Under the pieces are notes generated by a model. It saw only the letters and a list, made by a program, of their open reading frames with translations. It was not told the DNA's origin and did no database searches. DNA of 64,000 nt from positions 8,184,001 to 8,248,000 of the forward strand of contig NZ_CP108474.1 in NCBI RefSeq assembly GCF_036226445.1, written 5' to 3'. Shown here piece by piece: positions 20,132 through 30,508 of the stretch. Every line of letters begins with the position of its first letter. Positions within the stretch are counted from its first letter, which is position 1. A program made the translations under genes and the position numbers. Source of the DNA: Streptomyces sp. NBC_01255. GTDB lineage: Bacteria; Actinomycetota; Actinomycetes; Streptomycetales; Streptomycetaceae.

Positions 20132-23100
20132 GACCCCTCGCCCGCGCCCGACTCGTGGCGGCGATCACCGTCGTCACCCTGTGCGCGCCCGCGGCCCTGC
20201 CGTCGGCGACCGCGGCGCCTGTTCCGGACGTGGCCGTCACCCCGGCCGTCACCCCGTCCGGCGCCTCGGAAAGCCGTACCGTCACTCTCGTCACGGGCGA
20301 CCGGGTCACGGTCACCACCACCGCGGACGGCAGGAAGGCGTACAGCGCGGAGCCCGCGGCCGGTTCGGCGCCGGGCACGCTCCTCGCCCGTACGGACATC
20401 GACGGCGACGCGTACTTCTACCCGAGCGACGTCATCGGCAAGGTGGGCTCCGTCCTGGACCCGCAGCTGTTCAACGTCGACGGTCTGATCCGCGACGGGT
20501 ACGACGACTCCCGCGCCGGCACGCTGCCGCTGATCGTGCGCCGTACCGGCGCCGAGCGGCCGGAGACACTGGCCGACGACGGACTGCTGCCCGCGCAGCG
20601 CGACTTCCGCTCGCTGAAGGCGAGCACGGCGGTCCTCGACAAGGACGACGCGGCCGAGCTCGGTGACGCCCTCGACACCCAGGGCGGACTGAACGACGGC
20701 GAACTGAAGGGCGTCGAGAGCATCTGGCTGGACGGCAAGGTCCACGCCGACGCGCTGGACCGCAACCTCACCCAGATCGGCGCCGACACCGCCTGGCAGT
20801 CCGGCCGTACCGGCAAGGGCGTCAAGGTCGCCGTGCTCGACACCGGCGCCGACCAGACCCATCCCGACCTCGTGGGCCGCGTCAGCGCGACCAAGGACTT
20901 CTCCGGCAGCGGCAGCACGCTCGACAAGCAGGGCCACGGCACCCATGTCGCGGCGACCGTGGCGGGCAGCGGCGCGGGTGCGCCGGGCCTCCGGTCCGGC
21001 ATCGCACCGGACGCCGACCTGATCGTCGGCAAGGTCCTCGGCGACGACGGGTCCGGCTCGGACTCGCAGGTCATCGCCGGTATGGAGTGGGCGGTCGCGC
21101 AGGGCGCGAAGGTCGTCAACATGTCGCTGGGCAGCGGCCCGACGAACGGCAAGGACCCGGTCACCCAGTCGCTCGAAGCACTGGCCACCTCGTCCGGCAC
21201 CCTCTTCGTGGTGTCGGCGGGCAACAACGGTCCGAACATCAGCACCGTGTCCGCCCCCTCGATCGCCCCGCACGCCCTGTCGGTCGCCGCGGTGGACTTC
21301 ATCGGCGGCACCGCCTCGTTCTCCAGCCGCGGCCCGTCCTTCAACGGCACCGTCAAGCCGGAGATAGCCGCCCCCGGCGTCAACGTCGTCGCGGCCCGTG
21401 CCACGGGCACGAACATCGGCACCGTGCAGTCCGACCCGGCGTACACGGCACTGTCCGGTACGTCGATGGCCGCCCCGCACGTCGCCGGAGCCGCGGCCCT
21501 CCTGGCCCAGGAGCACCCCGACTGGACCCCGGAGCAGCTCAAGCACACGCTGATGGGCACCACGAAGGCTCCGCAGAACGGTCAGTCGCTGTACGACGTC
21601 GGCACGGGCGTGCTGAACCTCCCCGCCGCGCTGAAGCAGACCGTCGTGGCCGACACGGGGGCCCTGGACTTCGGGCGCCTGGACGTGACCGACGGCACCG
21701 CGACCCGTACCGTGAAGCTCACCAACAAGGGTGACGCGACCGTCACCCTGGACCTCACGGGCACGCTGGCCGCGACCGGTTCGACCCCGCCGGCCGGCAT
21801 GCTGACCCTCTCGACCCCCACCGTCACGCTGGGCGCCGGTGAGTCCACCGACGTCACCCTCACCGTCGACGCCACGGGCACGCCGACCGGCACCTACACC
21901 GGCGCCCTGACGGCGCTTCCCGCCGGCGGCGGCCCGGCGCTGCGCGTCCCGCTGCTCCTGGACCGGGCACAGTCCGTCAAGGTCACCACGCTCGACCGCG
22001 CAGGGAAGCCCGCACCCGCCCAGATCTCCCTGCTCAACGCCGACAGCGGTGCCTCGCTGAACGCGGAGATCCGTGCCGAAGGCACCCGCGACCTGCGGGT
22101 CCCCGAGGGCCGCTACATGGGCCTCGCGATGATCGCGATGACCATCGACGGACTCCGCCAGATCGCCATCGTCAGCGCCGACCTGAACGCCGGCTCGAAC
22201 GAGATCGTCTTCGACGCCCGCAAGGCCCGTCGCTGGACCGCGTCCATGGAAGGCAAGGACACCAGGCCCGAGTTCATGGCCGGCAACCTGACCCGTACCA
22301 CCGACGACGGCAAGTACGGCATCCGGCACAGCATGCTCGCCGGCGGCGCCTACGGTGCCTTCCCGCGCGACGCGCTCTGGATCACGCCCACCACGGAAAC
22401 CCACCTCGGCAAGGTCGCGTTCAACGAGCGCTGGCGTCTCGCCGACGCGGACAGCGACACCACCGTGGGCGACACGTCCGTCCTCTACGACGCGGCCTAC
22501 GCCCGGACCGAGGTCGGCGACGACCCCGAGCGACGGCTGACCCGCAGTGAGGTCGAGACGTTCGCCAAGGTCCGCATGACGTACCGGGGCATGAACGAGA
22601 AGCACCGTTACCAGGAGGGCAGCACGGTCTACGGGACCGGGCTGAACGGCCTCAACGCGTCCTCGCCGTCCTATCTGACCGTCCCCCGGGAGCGTACGGA
22701 GTACATCCAGGCCGAGGACCGGATCTGGCTGCGCTTCACGTACCGCAACAAGGACGGGGTTTCGGTGAACTACGCGCCCGCCCAGTTCACCTACCGGCCG
22801 GGCACCACCACGAAGGACACCTGGTTCACCGGCCCGTTCTCCGTGCTTGCCACCGGCCAGACCACCGGTGCGCGCCTTCAGTTGAAGCTGGACGACAGCG
22901 TCGACCCCGAGGGGCGCGTCGGCCAGAACGGCGACTTCAACTTCCCCCAGCGCGTCCAGACCACGACACGGCTCCACCGCAACGGCACCCTGGTCGCCGA
23001 TCGGGGCTCGCTGATCGACAAGACCTTCGCCGACGCCGACAAGGCCTCGTACGAGCTGAGCCGTACGTACACGTCCGCCGGCATCTTCCCGATGGGCGGC

Positions 23101-23472
23101 GAGGCGACCTCCAAGTGGACCTTCACCGCCGGTGGTGCGGGTGACACGGCGACCCCGGTGAAGCTGCTCAACGTGGCGTTCGACGCGCCGTTGGACCGGC
23201 TGAACCGGGCGCGCGCCGGCCTCCCGCTGCTGGTGAAGGCCGATGTCACAGGGGCGGTCGACGGTCTGCGCAAGGTGCGCGCCTGGGTCACCGCCGACAA
23301 CGGCGTGACGTGGAAGCAGGTCCTCGTCTTCGGCCACGACGGCGAGTACCGGTTCCTCGCACCGCACACGGCGCTGAAGCCGGGCGGCTTCCTGGGCGTT
23401 CGCGTCACGGCCGAGGACGGTAGCGGCAAGACCGTGGACACGGCGCTCCCCAGGGCCATTCCGGTCGGCTGA
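20128..23472 (+). CDS. Secreted subtilisin-like (S8) serine protease, large
   Basis: 1114 aa. Signal peptide (about 1-30, 'LVAAITVVTLCAPAALPSATAA'), propeptide to about 215, then the S8 catalytic domain: Asp in 'VAVLDTGADQTHPDL', His in 'KQGHGTHVAATVAGSG', oxyanion Asn in 'VVSAGNNGPN', Ser in 'SGTSMAAPHVAGAAALL'. The catalytic unit ends near 500 and is followed by about 600 residues of beta-rich repeats of unknown role ('TRTVKLTNKGDATVTLDL' looks like a fibronectin-type or S8A-associated domain). It is exported by Sec and likely degrades extracellular protein. The ATG at 20128 overlaps the upstream stop. A strong hairpin follows the stop. Confidence 0.94.
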   Translation: MRPLARARLVAAITVVTLCAPAALPSATAAPVPDVAVTPAVTPSGASESRTVTLVTGDRVTVTTTADGRKAYSAEPAAGSAPGTLLARTDIDGDAYFYPSDVIGKVGSVLDPQLFNVDGLIRDGYDDSRAGTLPLIVRRTGAERPETLADDGLLPAQRDFRSLKASTAVLDKDDAAELGDALDTQGGLNDGELKGVESIWLDGKVHADALDRNLTQIGADTAWQSGRTGKGVKVAVLDTGADQTHPDLVGRVSATKDFSGSGSTLDKQGHGTHVAATVAGSGAGAPGLRSGIAPDADLIVGKVLGDDGSGSDSQVIAGMEWAVAQGAKVVNMSLGSGPTNGKDPVTQSLEALATSSGTLFVVSAGNNGPNISTVSAPSIAPHALSVAAVDFIGGTASFSSRGPSFNGTVKPEIAAPGVNVVAARATGTNIGTVQSDPAYTALSGTSMAAPHVAGAAALLAQEHPDWTPEQLKHTLMGTTKAPQNGQSLYDVGTGVLNLPAALKQTVVADTGALDFGRLDVTDGTATRTVKLTNKGDATVTLDLTGTLAATGSTPPAGMLTLSTPTVTLGAGESTDVTLTVDATGTPTGTYTGALTALPAGGGPALRVPLLLDRAQSVKVTTLDRAGKPAPAQISLLNADSGASLNAEIRAEGTRDLRVPEGRYMGLAMIAMTIDGLRQIAIVSADLNAGSNEIVFDARKARRWTASMEGKDTRPEFMAGNLTRTTDDGKYGIRHSMLAGGAYGAFPRDALWITPTTETHLGKVAFNERWRLADADSDTTVGDTSVLYDAAYARTEVGDDPERRLTRSEVETFAKVRMTYRGMNEKHRYQEGSTVYGTGLNGLNASSPSYLTVPRERTEYIQAEDRIWLRFTYRNKDGVSVNYAPAQFTYRPGTTTKDTWFTGPFSVLATGQTTGARLQLKLDDSVDPEGRVGQNGDFNFPQRVQTTTRLHRNGTLVADRGSLIDKTFADADKASYELSRTYTSAGIFPMGGEATSKWTFTAGGAGDTATPVKLLNVAFDAPLDRLNRARAGLPLLVKADVTGAVDGLRKVRAWVTADNGVTWKQVLVFGHDGEYRFLAPHTALKPGGFLGVRVTAEDGSGKTVDTALPRAIPVG

Positions 23473-23490
23473 TCCCGCATTGACGACACG

Positions 23491-23526
23491 CCGGTGCCAC
23501 CGCCCCTTGGAGGGCGGTGGCACCGG
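23491..23526 (+). terminator. Strong hairpin terminator after the protease gene
   Basis: A perfect 15-bp stem (23491-23505 with 23512-23526) closes over a 6-nt loop, 18 nt after the protease stop and 26 nt before the stop of the convergent DUF1330 gene. It has no U tract, as usual in Streptomyces, and could serve both directions. Confidence 0.8.
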
Positions 23527-23552
23527 TGTGTTCCAGGAGCAGACCGCGTTGC

Positions 23553-23900
23553 CTAATCGGCGGGCAGGGCCTCCCTCATGGCCTTCGCGGTGGCAGCCGG
23601 GTCGTAGTCCGCGGGGACGCCCTCGACCAGAATGATGTCGCCGCCGATGTGCCGGGACCGCAGCGGCGCGATCTCCCGGTACGCCGGCGAGTCCCACCAG
23701 GCCCGCGCCTCGGCGATCCCGGGGAACCCGATCATCACCACCGCTCCGGACCAGTCGCCCTCCTTCACCTCGTGTGCCGTCCCGTGCACGAGGAAGCGGC
23801 CGCCGTACGGCTCGAAGGTGGCGGGGATGCGCTCGATGTACTCGACGACCTCGGCGTGCGGGGTCCCGTTGTGCAGCTTCGCGATGGCGTAGGCGGTCAT
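23553..23900 (-). CDS. DUF1330 family protein
   Basis: 115 aa, usual length for this ferredoxin-like dimeric family. Recognised from 'MTAYAIAKLHNGTP', 'EYIERIPATFEPYGGRFLVH', 'VVMIGFPGIAEARAWWDSP' and 'YREIAPLRSRHIGGDIILV', which follow the family pattern of DUF1330 closely. The biochemical role is unknown; members are small cytosolic proteins thought to bind a small ligand. ATG at 23900 is preceded by GAAGGG about 10 nt upstream. It is monocistronic, with 145 nt to the next gene upstream on the same strand side. Confidence 0.88.
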   Translation of the reverse strand: MTAYAIAKLHNGTPHAEVVEYIERIPATFEPYGGRFLVHGTAHEVKEGDWSGAVVMIGFPGIAEARAWWDSPAYREIAPLRSRHIGGDIILVEGVPADYDPAATAKAMREALPAD

Positions 23901-24045
23901 GGCGTTGCGTCCCTTCGGTCGGTTCCTGCTCCGTACACGGATGATCGTGGCATTGCGCCGTGGCAGGGGTCGATGACCTGGCAGGTAATCGACTCCGTCG
24001 CCCGGCCCCGCCCCGGCCCCGGTCGCGCGTCCCGCCGGACAGGCC

Positions 24046-25158
24046 CTAGTCGACGGTGACCGTGCAGTCGTGGGCCTTCGCCGAGCGGTCGGCGAAGGCC
24101 GAAAGAGCGGTGCGGAGGCCCGCGTGGTCGAGGGCCAGGTCGGTGGTGCGGTCGCGTTCGCCGCCCACGGGTTCGACGACGTAGGCGGCCCGGTCCACCG
24201 CGCCGCGGCACTCGGCCCACAGGACGTAGCGGCCGTCCGGGGCGTCGCCCGCCCGCTGGTCGGTCACGTCGTCGAGGAGGTCCCGCGTGCTCCGCTCCAG
24301 TGCGGGGCCGTACGACGCGGTGAACGTGTACAGCGGCGCGCCCCGCAGGCCGCCCAGGGTGCAGCCCTCGACCGGCTTCGGTCCCGGCGCGGTCTCCACG
24401 GCCGTACGGACGCCCCAGCGTGCGGCGGTCCGCGGGTCGACGATTCCGGCACAGCTGCCCGACACCGACGCGAAGGGCTCGTAATCCCAGGCGTTCACGG
24501 AGGTGGCGACCTTCCGCACCGGCTCGCCCTCGGTGACCTCGCACCCCTCCTGCTGCCGGGCGTAGGCCGTCGCCGTCCGGGTCAGCACCGCGGTGAGCTC
24601 CGTCCGGGCTTCCGGGTGGCCGAAGTCCGCCCGGTCGATCCTGGCGCTCACCTCCGCGACGACGCCGCCGCCCCGTGTGCCGCCGCAGTCGAGCAGGACG
24701 GTGGCGGACGCCTCGCCGCGGTCCTCCCGGTCGGGATCGAACGCGAAGCCACCGGTCCACCCGTGGCCCAGAGGCGCGTCGGTGCGTGTCGCGTCCACCG
24801 TGGCGAAGTGGTCCCGCGCGTCGCTCACCGTCACGCGGACGTCGATACGGCCGTCCTCCTCGTACTCCTCATCGGCTTCGCTCACCCGGCACTGCCAGAA
24901 GCTCCGCCCCGTCCTCACCTCCGCCGTCACTTCGGCCCCGCCGACCAGCTCCCGCACCGGATCGGCCGCCAACGTGCCGTCGCACGCCGAGTCCAGGGCG
25001 CGGTCGTGGAGCCAGGCCTGCAAACCGCCGGACAGCCAGAACAGGCCGCCCGCCACCACGGCCGCGCCGGCCGTCAGGCCCGCCGCGAGCCGGATCCGCC
25101 GCCGTCGGCGCATCCGGTCCAGCTCCTGCTCCTGGGTCTCCACGGTCTCCTCGCTCAT
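24046..25158 (-). CDS. Membrane-anchored protein of unknown function, paralogue B
   Basis: 370 aa. A short cytosolic N-terminus rich in Arg (about 15-22) is followed by one TM helix (about 24-44, 'AAGLTAGAAVVAGGLFWL'), and the rest is predicted outside the membrane. Six or more cysteines ('DSACDGTLAAD', 'FWQCRV', 'VLLDCGGTRG', 'EGCTLGG', 'AECRG', 'HDCTVTVD') suggest disulfides. It shares layout and segments with the next gene upstream (25155-26222), for example an 'A...AC.G.L..D...EL' stretch after the TM helix, so the pair probably arose by tandem duplication. The ATG at 25158 overlaps the paralogue's stop (ATGA). I do not recognise a named family. Confidence 0.8.
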   Translation of the reverse strand: MSEETVETQEQELDRMRRRRRIRLAAGLTAGAAVVAGGLFWLSGGLQAWLHDRALDSACDGTLAADPVRELVGGAEVTAEVRTGRSFWQCRVSEADEEYEEDGRIDVRVTVSDARDHFATVDATRTDAPLGHGWTGGFAFDPDREDRGEASATVLLDCGGTRGGGVVAEVSARIDRADFGHPEARTELTAVLTRTATAYARQQEGCEVTEGEPVRKVATSVNAWDYEPFASVSGSCAGIVDPRTAARWGVRTAVETAPGPKPVEGCTLGGLRGAPLYTFTASYGPALERSTRDLLDDVTDQRAGDAPDGRYVLWAECRGAVDRAAYVVEPVGGERDRTTDLALDHAGLRTALSAFADRSAKAHDCTVTVD

Positions 25159-26222
25159 CCCCACACCTTTCCGAGCACCTTCGTGTCACCGCAGTCGCCC
25201 GACGCGTCGAGGTAGCGCGCGAGGAGCGAGTCGGCGCGGGAGAGCAGCAGATCGCGGTCCGCTCCCTCCAGGCCGAGACGGTGCAGGGTCCGGCCGCCCG
25301 CGCACCGGGCCTCGGCCCACACCGCGAGTTCGTACGTCTTCGCCCCGGCGGCCGGCCGTCCGTCACGCCCGGCCATCGCGAGCTCGCGGCCGTACTCGGT
25401 ACGCACCTCCGGCAGCACCTCGCCCCACCAGCTCGCGGAGCTCACCACCACGCCGCCCCCCGGCTTCGAGAGGGTCGAGGAACAAGCCCTGGCCCAGGCG
25501 TGCGTGGCCCCGTAGGCCGACTGCTCGGCGCCCTTCAGGGCAGGGCCGAGCAGCGCCGGGCGGAACCAGGCGCACTCCGCGGGCGGCGCGTCCGGCGCCT
25601 CCTCCTGCGCGGACGGGGAGACCGGTCGCACGTCCGTGTCCCGCACCGGCGCACCGCCGCAGCGCCCGCTCCCGCGTACGTCCTCGGCGACGGCGGCGAC
25701 GAGCGTGCCGAGCCATTCGCTCGCCGGGCTGTCCGTCGAGGCGTGCACCCGGAAGGACGTGACCGGGCGGGCGTACCCCGGCAGGCCGTTCGGGCAGGGG
25801 ACCGTGACGACCTGGTTCGCCCGCTTGTGTTCCTTGGCCCAGTCCGGCAGTTCCTCGTACGGGGTGCGGCTGACGACGTCGTCCACCCGGACGCTCTCCA
25901 GCGGCGGGTCCAGGACCGGCTCCGCCGTCACGGTGAACCACGGGTCGCCGTCGCCGTCCCCGCCGAGGGTGCACGACACAAGACCCCGCGGCCCGGGTCC
26001 GGTCCGCAGCGTCCACCAGGCGTCGTCGGCCAGCAGCTCCGCCGCGTCCTCCCGGGGCAGCGCCCCGCCGCACGCCCGGGCCAGCGCATCCTCGTTGTGC
26101 CGGTCGCGCTGCTCGCCCCGTACGAGGGCGAAGCCCGCCGTCAGTGCCACGAGCAGCAGGACCAGCGTCGCCTGCGGCAGCCACCGGTGCCGCCGGAACC
26201 GGGCCCATGCCGAGTCGCTCAT
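25155..26222 (-). CDS. Membrane-anchored protein of unknown function, paralogue A
   Basis: 355 aa. One N-terminal TM helix (about 15-35, 'ATLVLLLVALTAGFALV'), then an extracytoplasmic part with cysteines in 'LARACGGALP', 'LVSCTLGG', 'VTVPCPNG', 'GRCGGAP', 'PAECAWF' and 'GDCGD'. ATG at 26222 has AGAGGGG upstream and is chosen over an in-frame upstream GTG. It is the first gene of a two-gene operon and overlaps the second by 4 nt. The two products probably work together at the membrane; no function can be assigned from sequence. Confidence 0.8.
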   Translation of the reverse strand: MSDSAWARFRRHRWLPQATLVLLLVALTAGFALVRGEQRDRHNEDALARACGGALPREDAAELLADDAWWTLRTGPGPRGLVSCTLGGDGDGDPWFTVTAEPVLDPPLESVRVDDVVSRTPYEELPDWAKEHKRANQVVTVPCPNGLPGYARPVTSFRVHASTDSPASEWLGTLVAAVAEDVRGSGRCGGAPVRDTDVRPVSPSAQEEAPDAPPAECAWFRPALLGPALKGAEQSAYGATHAWARACSSTLSKPGGGVVVSSASWWGEVLPEVRTEYGRELAMAGRDGRPAAGAKTYELAVWAEARCAGGRTLHRLGLEGADRDLLLSRADSLLARYLDASGDCGDTKVLGKVWG

Positions 26223-26360
26223 CCCCGCCCCCCTCTTTTTGCTTCCCGCCCTCGCGCAGGGGCATCGCACCTGCGAATCAACCACCGCACGCTATCCCAC
26301 CCGCCCCACGCGCCTGCCGCTGGACAGCCGCACCGTCCAGGCATAGCCTCCGACTCACCT

Positions 26361-26376
26361 ATTCAACTTATTGAGT
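26361..26376. promoter_or_regulatory. AT-rich dyad upstream of the SnoaL-like gene
   Basis: ATTCAA and TTGAGT (one mismatch) surround CTTA, about 20-35 nt before the ATG at 26398. AT-rich palindromes stand out in this GC-rich DNA and often are MarR/HxlR-type operators or cover the -10 element. No regulator gene is adjacent. Confidence 0.4.
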
Positions 26377-26397
26377 ACGTGTACGTGAGGAGGGTCC

Positions 26398-26790
26398 ATG
26401 CACCCGTTCCGCAAGGCCGTCGAGGACCGTGACCCGGACGCCCTGGAGGCGCTGCTCGCCGAGGACGTCGTCTTCACCAGCCCGGTGGCGTTCGCGCCGT
26501 ACGCGGGCCGGGCGATGACCGCCGCGATCCTCCGCGGCGTGATGCGCGTCTTCGAGGACTTCACGTACGTACGGGAGATCGCGAACCCCGACGGCCGCGA
26601 CCACGCCCTCGTCTTCACCGCGACCGTCGCCGGGAAGCAGATCCAGGGCTGCGACTTCCTGCACGTCGACGAGGACGGGAAGATCGACGACCTGACCGTC
26701 ATGGTCCGGCCCCTGTCGGCGGCCCGGGCGCTCTCCGAGGCCATGGGTGCGCAGTTCGACCGGATCGCCCGCGAGGCGGCCGGCGGCTGA
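26398..26790 (+). CDS. SnoaL-like (NTF2-fold) protein
   Basis: 130 aa, typical for NTF2-like single-domain proteins. The pattern 'FRKAVEDRDPDALEALLAED' (helix 1), 'VVFTSPVAFAPYAGRAMTAA', and the strand-rich end 'FLHVDEDGKIDDLTVMVRPL' identify the SnoaL-like polyketide-cyclase/NTF2 fold. Members act as small hydrolases, isomerases or ligand binders; no catalytic residue can be fixed here. ATG at 26398 with GAGGAGG 5 nt upstream. Divergent from the membrane-protein pair, convergent with the GlxA-type regulator. Confidence 0.85.
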   Translation: MHPFRKAVEDRDPDALEALLAEDVVFTSPVAFAPYAGRAMTAAILRGVMRVFEDFTYVREIANPDGRDHALVFTATVAGKQIQGCDFLHVDEDGKIDDLTVMVRPLSAARALSEAMGAQFDRIAREAAGG

Positions 26791-26821
26791 GTCGCCGAGT
26801 CGATGAGGGCCGGGGCGGGCC

Positions 26822-27784
26822 TCAGGCCACGGGCACGCCGCGGAAGGTACGCCGGTAGGCGAGCGGGGTGACGCCGATCGCGGCGTGCAGGTGCTGGCGC
26901 AACGAGGTGCCCGTGGCGAAGCCGACCTGCCCGGCGATGTCGTCCACGGCCAGGTCGGTCGTTTCGAGCAACTGCCGGGCGCGGGAGACCCGCTGCTGGA
27001 TCAGCCACCGCCCCGGGCTCATGCCGACCTCCTCGTCGAACCGCCGGGCGAACGTGCGCAGGCTCATCCGGGCGTGCCCGGCGAGCTCGCTCAGGGCGAG
27101 CGGTTCGTGCAGTCGCTCCAGCGCCCACTGCCGGGTCGCCGAGGTGTCGTTCGCCGTCGCCTCGGGGACCGGCTGCTCGATGTACTGCGCCTGCCCGCCG
27201 TCCCGCCACGGCGGTGCGACGCACATGCGCGCGACCCGGTTGGCGACGGCGGCGCCGTGGTCCTTCCGTACGAGATGGAGGCAGACGTCCACTCCTGAGG
27301 CGGCGCCCGCCGAGGTCAGCACGGATCCGTCGTCGACGAAGAGGACCTCCGGGTCGAGCGCCACCTGCGGGAACCACGAACGGAAGGTCTCCACGAGCGC
27401 CCAGTGCGTCGTGGCGGGTCGCCCGTCGAGCATCCCGGCCGCGGCCAGCACGAACGCGCCCGTGCAGATGGAGACCAGGCGAGCCCCCGCGGGTACGGAC
27501 GCGAGCGCCTCGGCGACCGCCGGCGGCACCTCGCGGGTGAGGAGCGACAGGTCGAAGGGCGGCAGCACCACCGTGTCGGCCGTGCGCAGCACCTCCGGGC
27601 CGTGCGCGACGGTCACCGAGAAGTCGGCATTGGTCCGGATGGGCAGGCCGTCCACCGAGCAGGTCGCGACCTCGTAGAACTCCGGCACGGCACCGAACAC
27701 ACGGTTCGGGATCCCCAGCTCGAAGGGGTACACCCCGTCCAGGGCGAGGACGACGACACGGTGGCGGTTTCCCCTGACGGTCAT
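26822..27784 (-). CDS. GlxA-type regulator (DJ-1/PfpI domain plus AraC HTH)
   Basis: 320 aa. The N-terminal DJ-1/PfpI-like domain (about 1-195) carries the nucleophile-elbow Cys in 'LVSICTGAFVLAAAGMLDGR' and 'ATTHWALVETF'. The C-terminal AraC/XylS DNA-binding domain (about 215-315) has 'LSELAGHARMSLRTFARRF' and 'DDIAGQVGFATGTSLRQHL'. This is the standard layout of cytosolic transcriptional activators of the GlxA/FtrA group. ATG at 27784 with AGGA upstream; a longer frame to 27856 would run into the divergent gene and is disfavoured. It probably controls the divergent quinone reductase through the dyad at 27804-27819. Confidence 0.9.
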   Translation of the reverse strand: MTVRGNRHRVVVLALDGVYPFELGIPNRVFGAVPEFYEVATCSVDGLPIRTNADFSVTVAHGPEVLRTADTVVLPPFDLSLLTREVPPAVAEALASVPAGARLVSICTGAFVLAAAGMLDGRPATTHWALVETFRSWFPQVALDPEVLFVDDGSVLTSAGAASGVDVCLHLVRKDHGAAVANRVARMCVAPPWRDGGQAQYIEQPVPEATANDTSATRQWALERLHEPLALSELAGHARMSLRTFARRFDEEVGMSPGRWLIQQRVSRARQLLETTDLAVDDIAGQVGFATGTSLRQHLHAAIGVTPLAYRRTFRGVPVA

Positions 27785-27803
27785 GGCAGAATCCTGTCGA
27801 AAG

Positions 27804-27819
27804 ATGGCAATCATGCCAT
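27804..27819. promoter_or_regulatory. Perfect dyad between regulator and quinone reductase, candidate operator
   Basis: ATGGCA-ATCA-TGCCAT lies in the 70-nt divergent spacer, 20 nt from the regulator start and 35 nt from the reductase start. ATGGCA recurs at 27782-27787, overlapping the regulator start codon. Its position suits the GlxA-type protein binding and controlling both genes. Confidence 0.5.
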
Positions 27820-27854
27820 GGTACGCCGCGGGGCGGGCGGCGAGGCTGGTGGGC

Positions 27855-28823
27855 ATGACGAATCACCGCACCATGCGCGCCATGAGCCAGGATCTCCACG
27901 GAACCCCCGACGTTCTCCAGGAGGTCGTGGTCCCGCGGCCCGAGCCGGGCCTGAACCAGATCCTCGTCGCCGTCCGCGCGGCCGGCGTCAACCCGACCGA
28001 CTGGAAGCACCGTTCCGCCGGCCTGTTCCTCGACCGTCTGCCGCTCGTCCTCGGCTGGGACGTCTCCGGTGTCGTGGAGGCCGTCGGCTACGGCGTGACC
28101 GTCTTCAAGCCGGGCGACGAGGTCTTCGGGATGCTGCCCTACCCGTACGGCGTCGGCGCGCACGCCGAGTACGTGACGGGCCCCGCCCGCGCCTTCGCGC
28201 ACAAGCCGGCCGGCATCGACCACGTCCAGGCCGGAGCCCTCCCGCTCGCCGCCCTCACCGCGTACCAGGCGATCGTCGACACCGCCCAGGTCGGCCCCGG
28301 ACAGCGGGTCCTCGTCCACGCGGCCGCCGGCGGCGTCGGTCACCTCGCCGTCCAGATCGCCAAGTCCCGCGGCGCGTACGTCATCGGCACCGCGAGCGCC
28401 GCCAAGCACGACTTCGTCCGCTCCCTCGGCGCGGACGAGGTGATCGACTACCGCTCGGTCGACTTCGCCGAGGTCGTCGGGGACGTCGACATGGTCCTCG
28501 ACGCGCTCTCCGGGGACACCCGCGTCCGTTCCCTCGACGTCCTGCGCCCCGGCGGCGTCCTCGTCTCCCTCCTCCCGGGCACCGACCCGGACGAGGCGAC
28601 GAAGGCCGCGGCGCGCGGAGTGCGCGTGGAGACCCTCCTCGTGGAGGCCGACCACGCCGGTATGAACGCCGTCGCCGGTCTCGTCGCGTCCGGCGCGCTG
28701 CGCGCCCACGTCGAGGCCGTCTTCCCGCTCGCCGACGCCGCCAAGGCCCACGCCCTCGGCGAGACCGACCGCACCACGGGCAAGATCGTCCTGGTCGTGG
28801 ACGGGGTGCCCGCCGCGGGCTGA
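27855..28823 (+). CDS. NADP-dependent quinone oxidoreductase (zinc-free MDR)
   Basis: 322 aa. Medium-chain reductase of the quinone reductase group. Seen: 'GVNPTDWKHR', 'LGWDVSGVVEAVG' in place of the zinc-binding GHE motif, 'VLVHAAAGGVGHLAVQIAK' (the A-x-x-G-x-x-G nucleotide site of the group), and 'LGADEVIDYRSVDFAEV'. It reduces quinones or enones with NADPH in the cytosol. ATG at 27855 is chosen; homology begins at the second Met ('MRAMSQ', 27873), which is an alternative start but has no ribosome site. Divergent to the GlxA-type regulator; ends in a strong hairpin. Confidence 0.9.
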   Translation: MTNHRTMRAMSQDLHGTPDVLQEVVVPRPEPGLNQILVAVRAAGVNPTDWKHRSAGLFLDRLPLVLGWDVSGVVEAVGYGVTVFKPGDEVFGMLPYPYGVGAHAEYVTGPARAFAHKPAGIDHVQAGALPLAALTAYQAIVDTAQVGPGQRVLVHAAAGGVGHLAVQIAKSRGAYVIGTASAAKHDFVRSLGADEVIDYRSVDFAEVVGDVDMVLDALSGDTRVRSLDVLRPGGVLVSLLPGTDPDEATKAAARGVRVETLLVEADHAGMNAVAGLVASGALRAHVEAVFPLADAAKAHALGETDRTTGKIVLVVDGVPAAG

Positions 28824-28833
28824 GCGCCCCTCG

Positions 28834-28886
28834 ACACAGGAAAGGCCGGCTCGGCGCTTCGCGCGCCGAGCCGGCCCTTTCCGTGT
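28834..28886. terminator. Strong bidirectional hairpin terminator
   Basis: A stem of over 20 bp with one bulge (ACACAGGAAAGGCC...GGCGC pairing with GCGCC...GGCCCTTTCC) closes over a 5-nt loop, between the convergent ends of the quinone reductase (28823) and argG (28909). The AAAGG/CCTTT base suggests it works in both directions. Confidence 0.85.
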
Positions 28887-28908
28887 GCCCGAAGGGGCGG
28901 ACGGACCG

Positions 28909-30397
<1,489 letters not shown>

Positions 30398-30508
30398 ACG
30401 TGGGGTCCGCGTGAAGATCGGCGCCGCGTGGGCTTACCCCTGGTACGGTCCCTCACCGACCGGTACTCCGCAACGGGAGCCACCGGCGTCCTGGGAGGGG
30501 TGGAGAGG

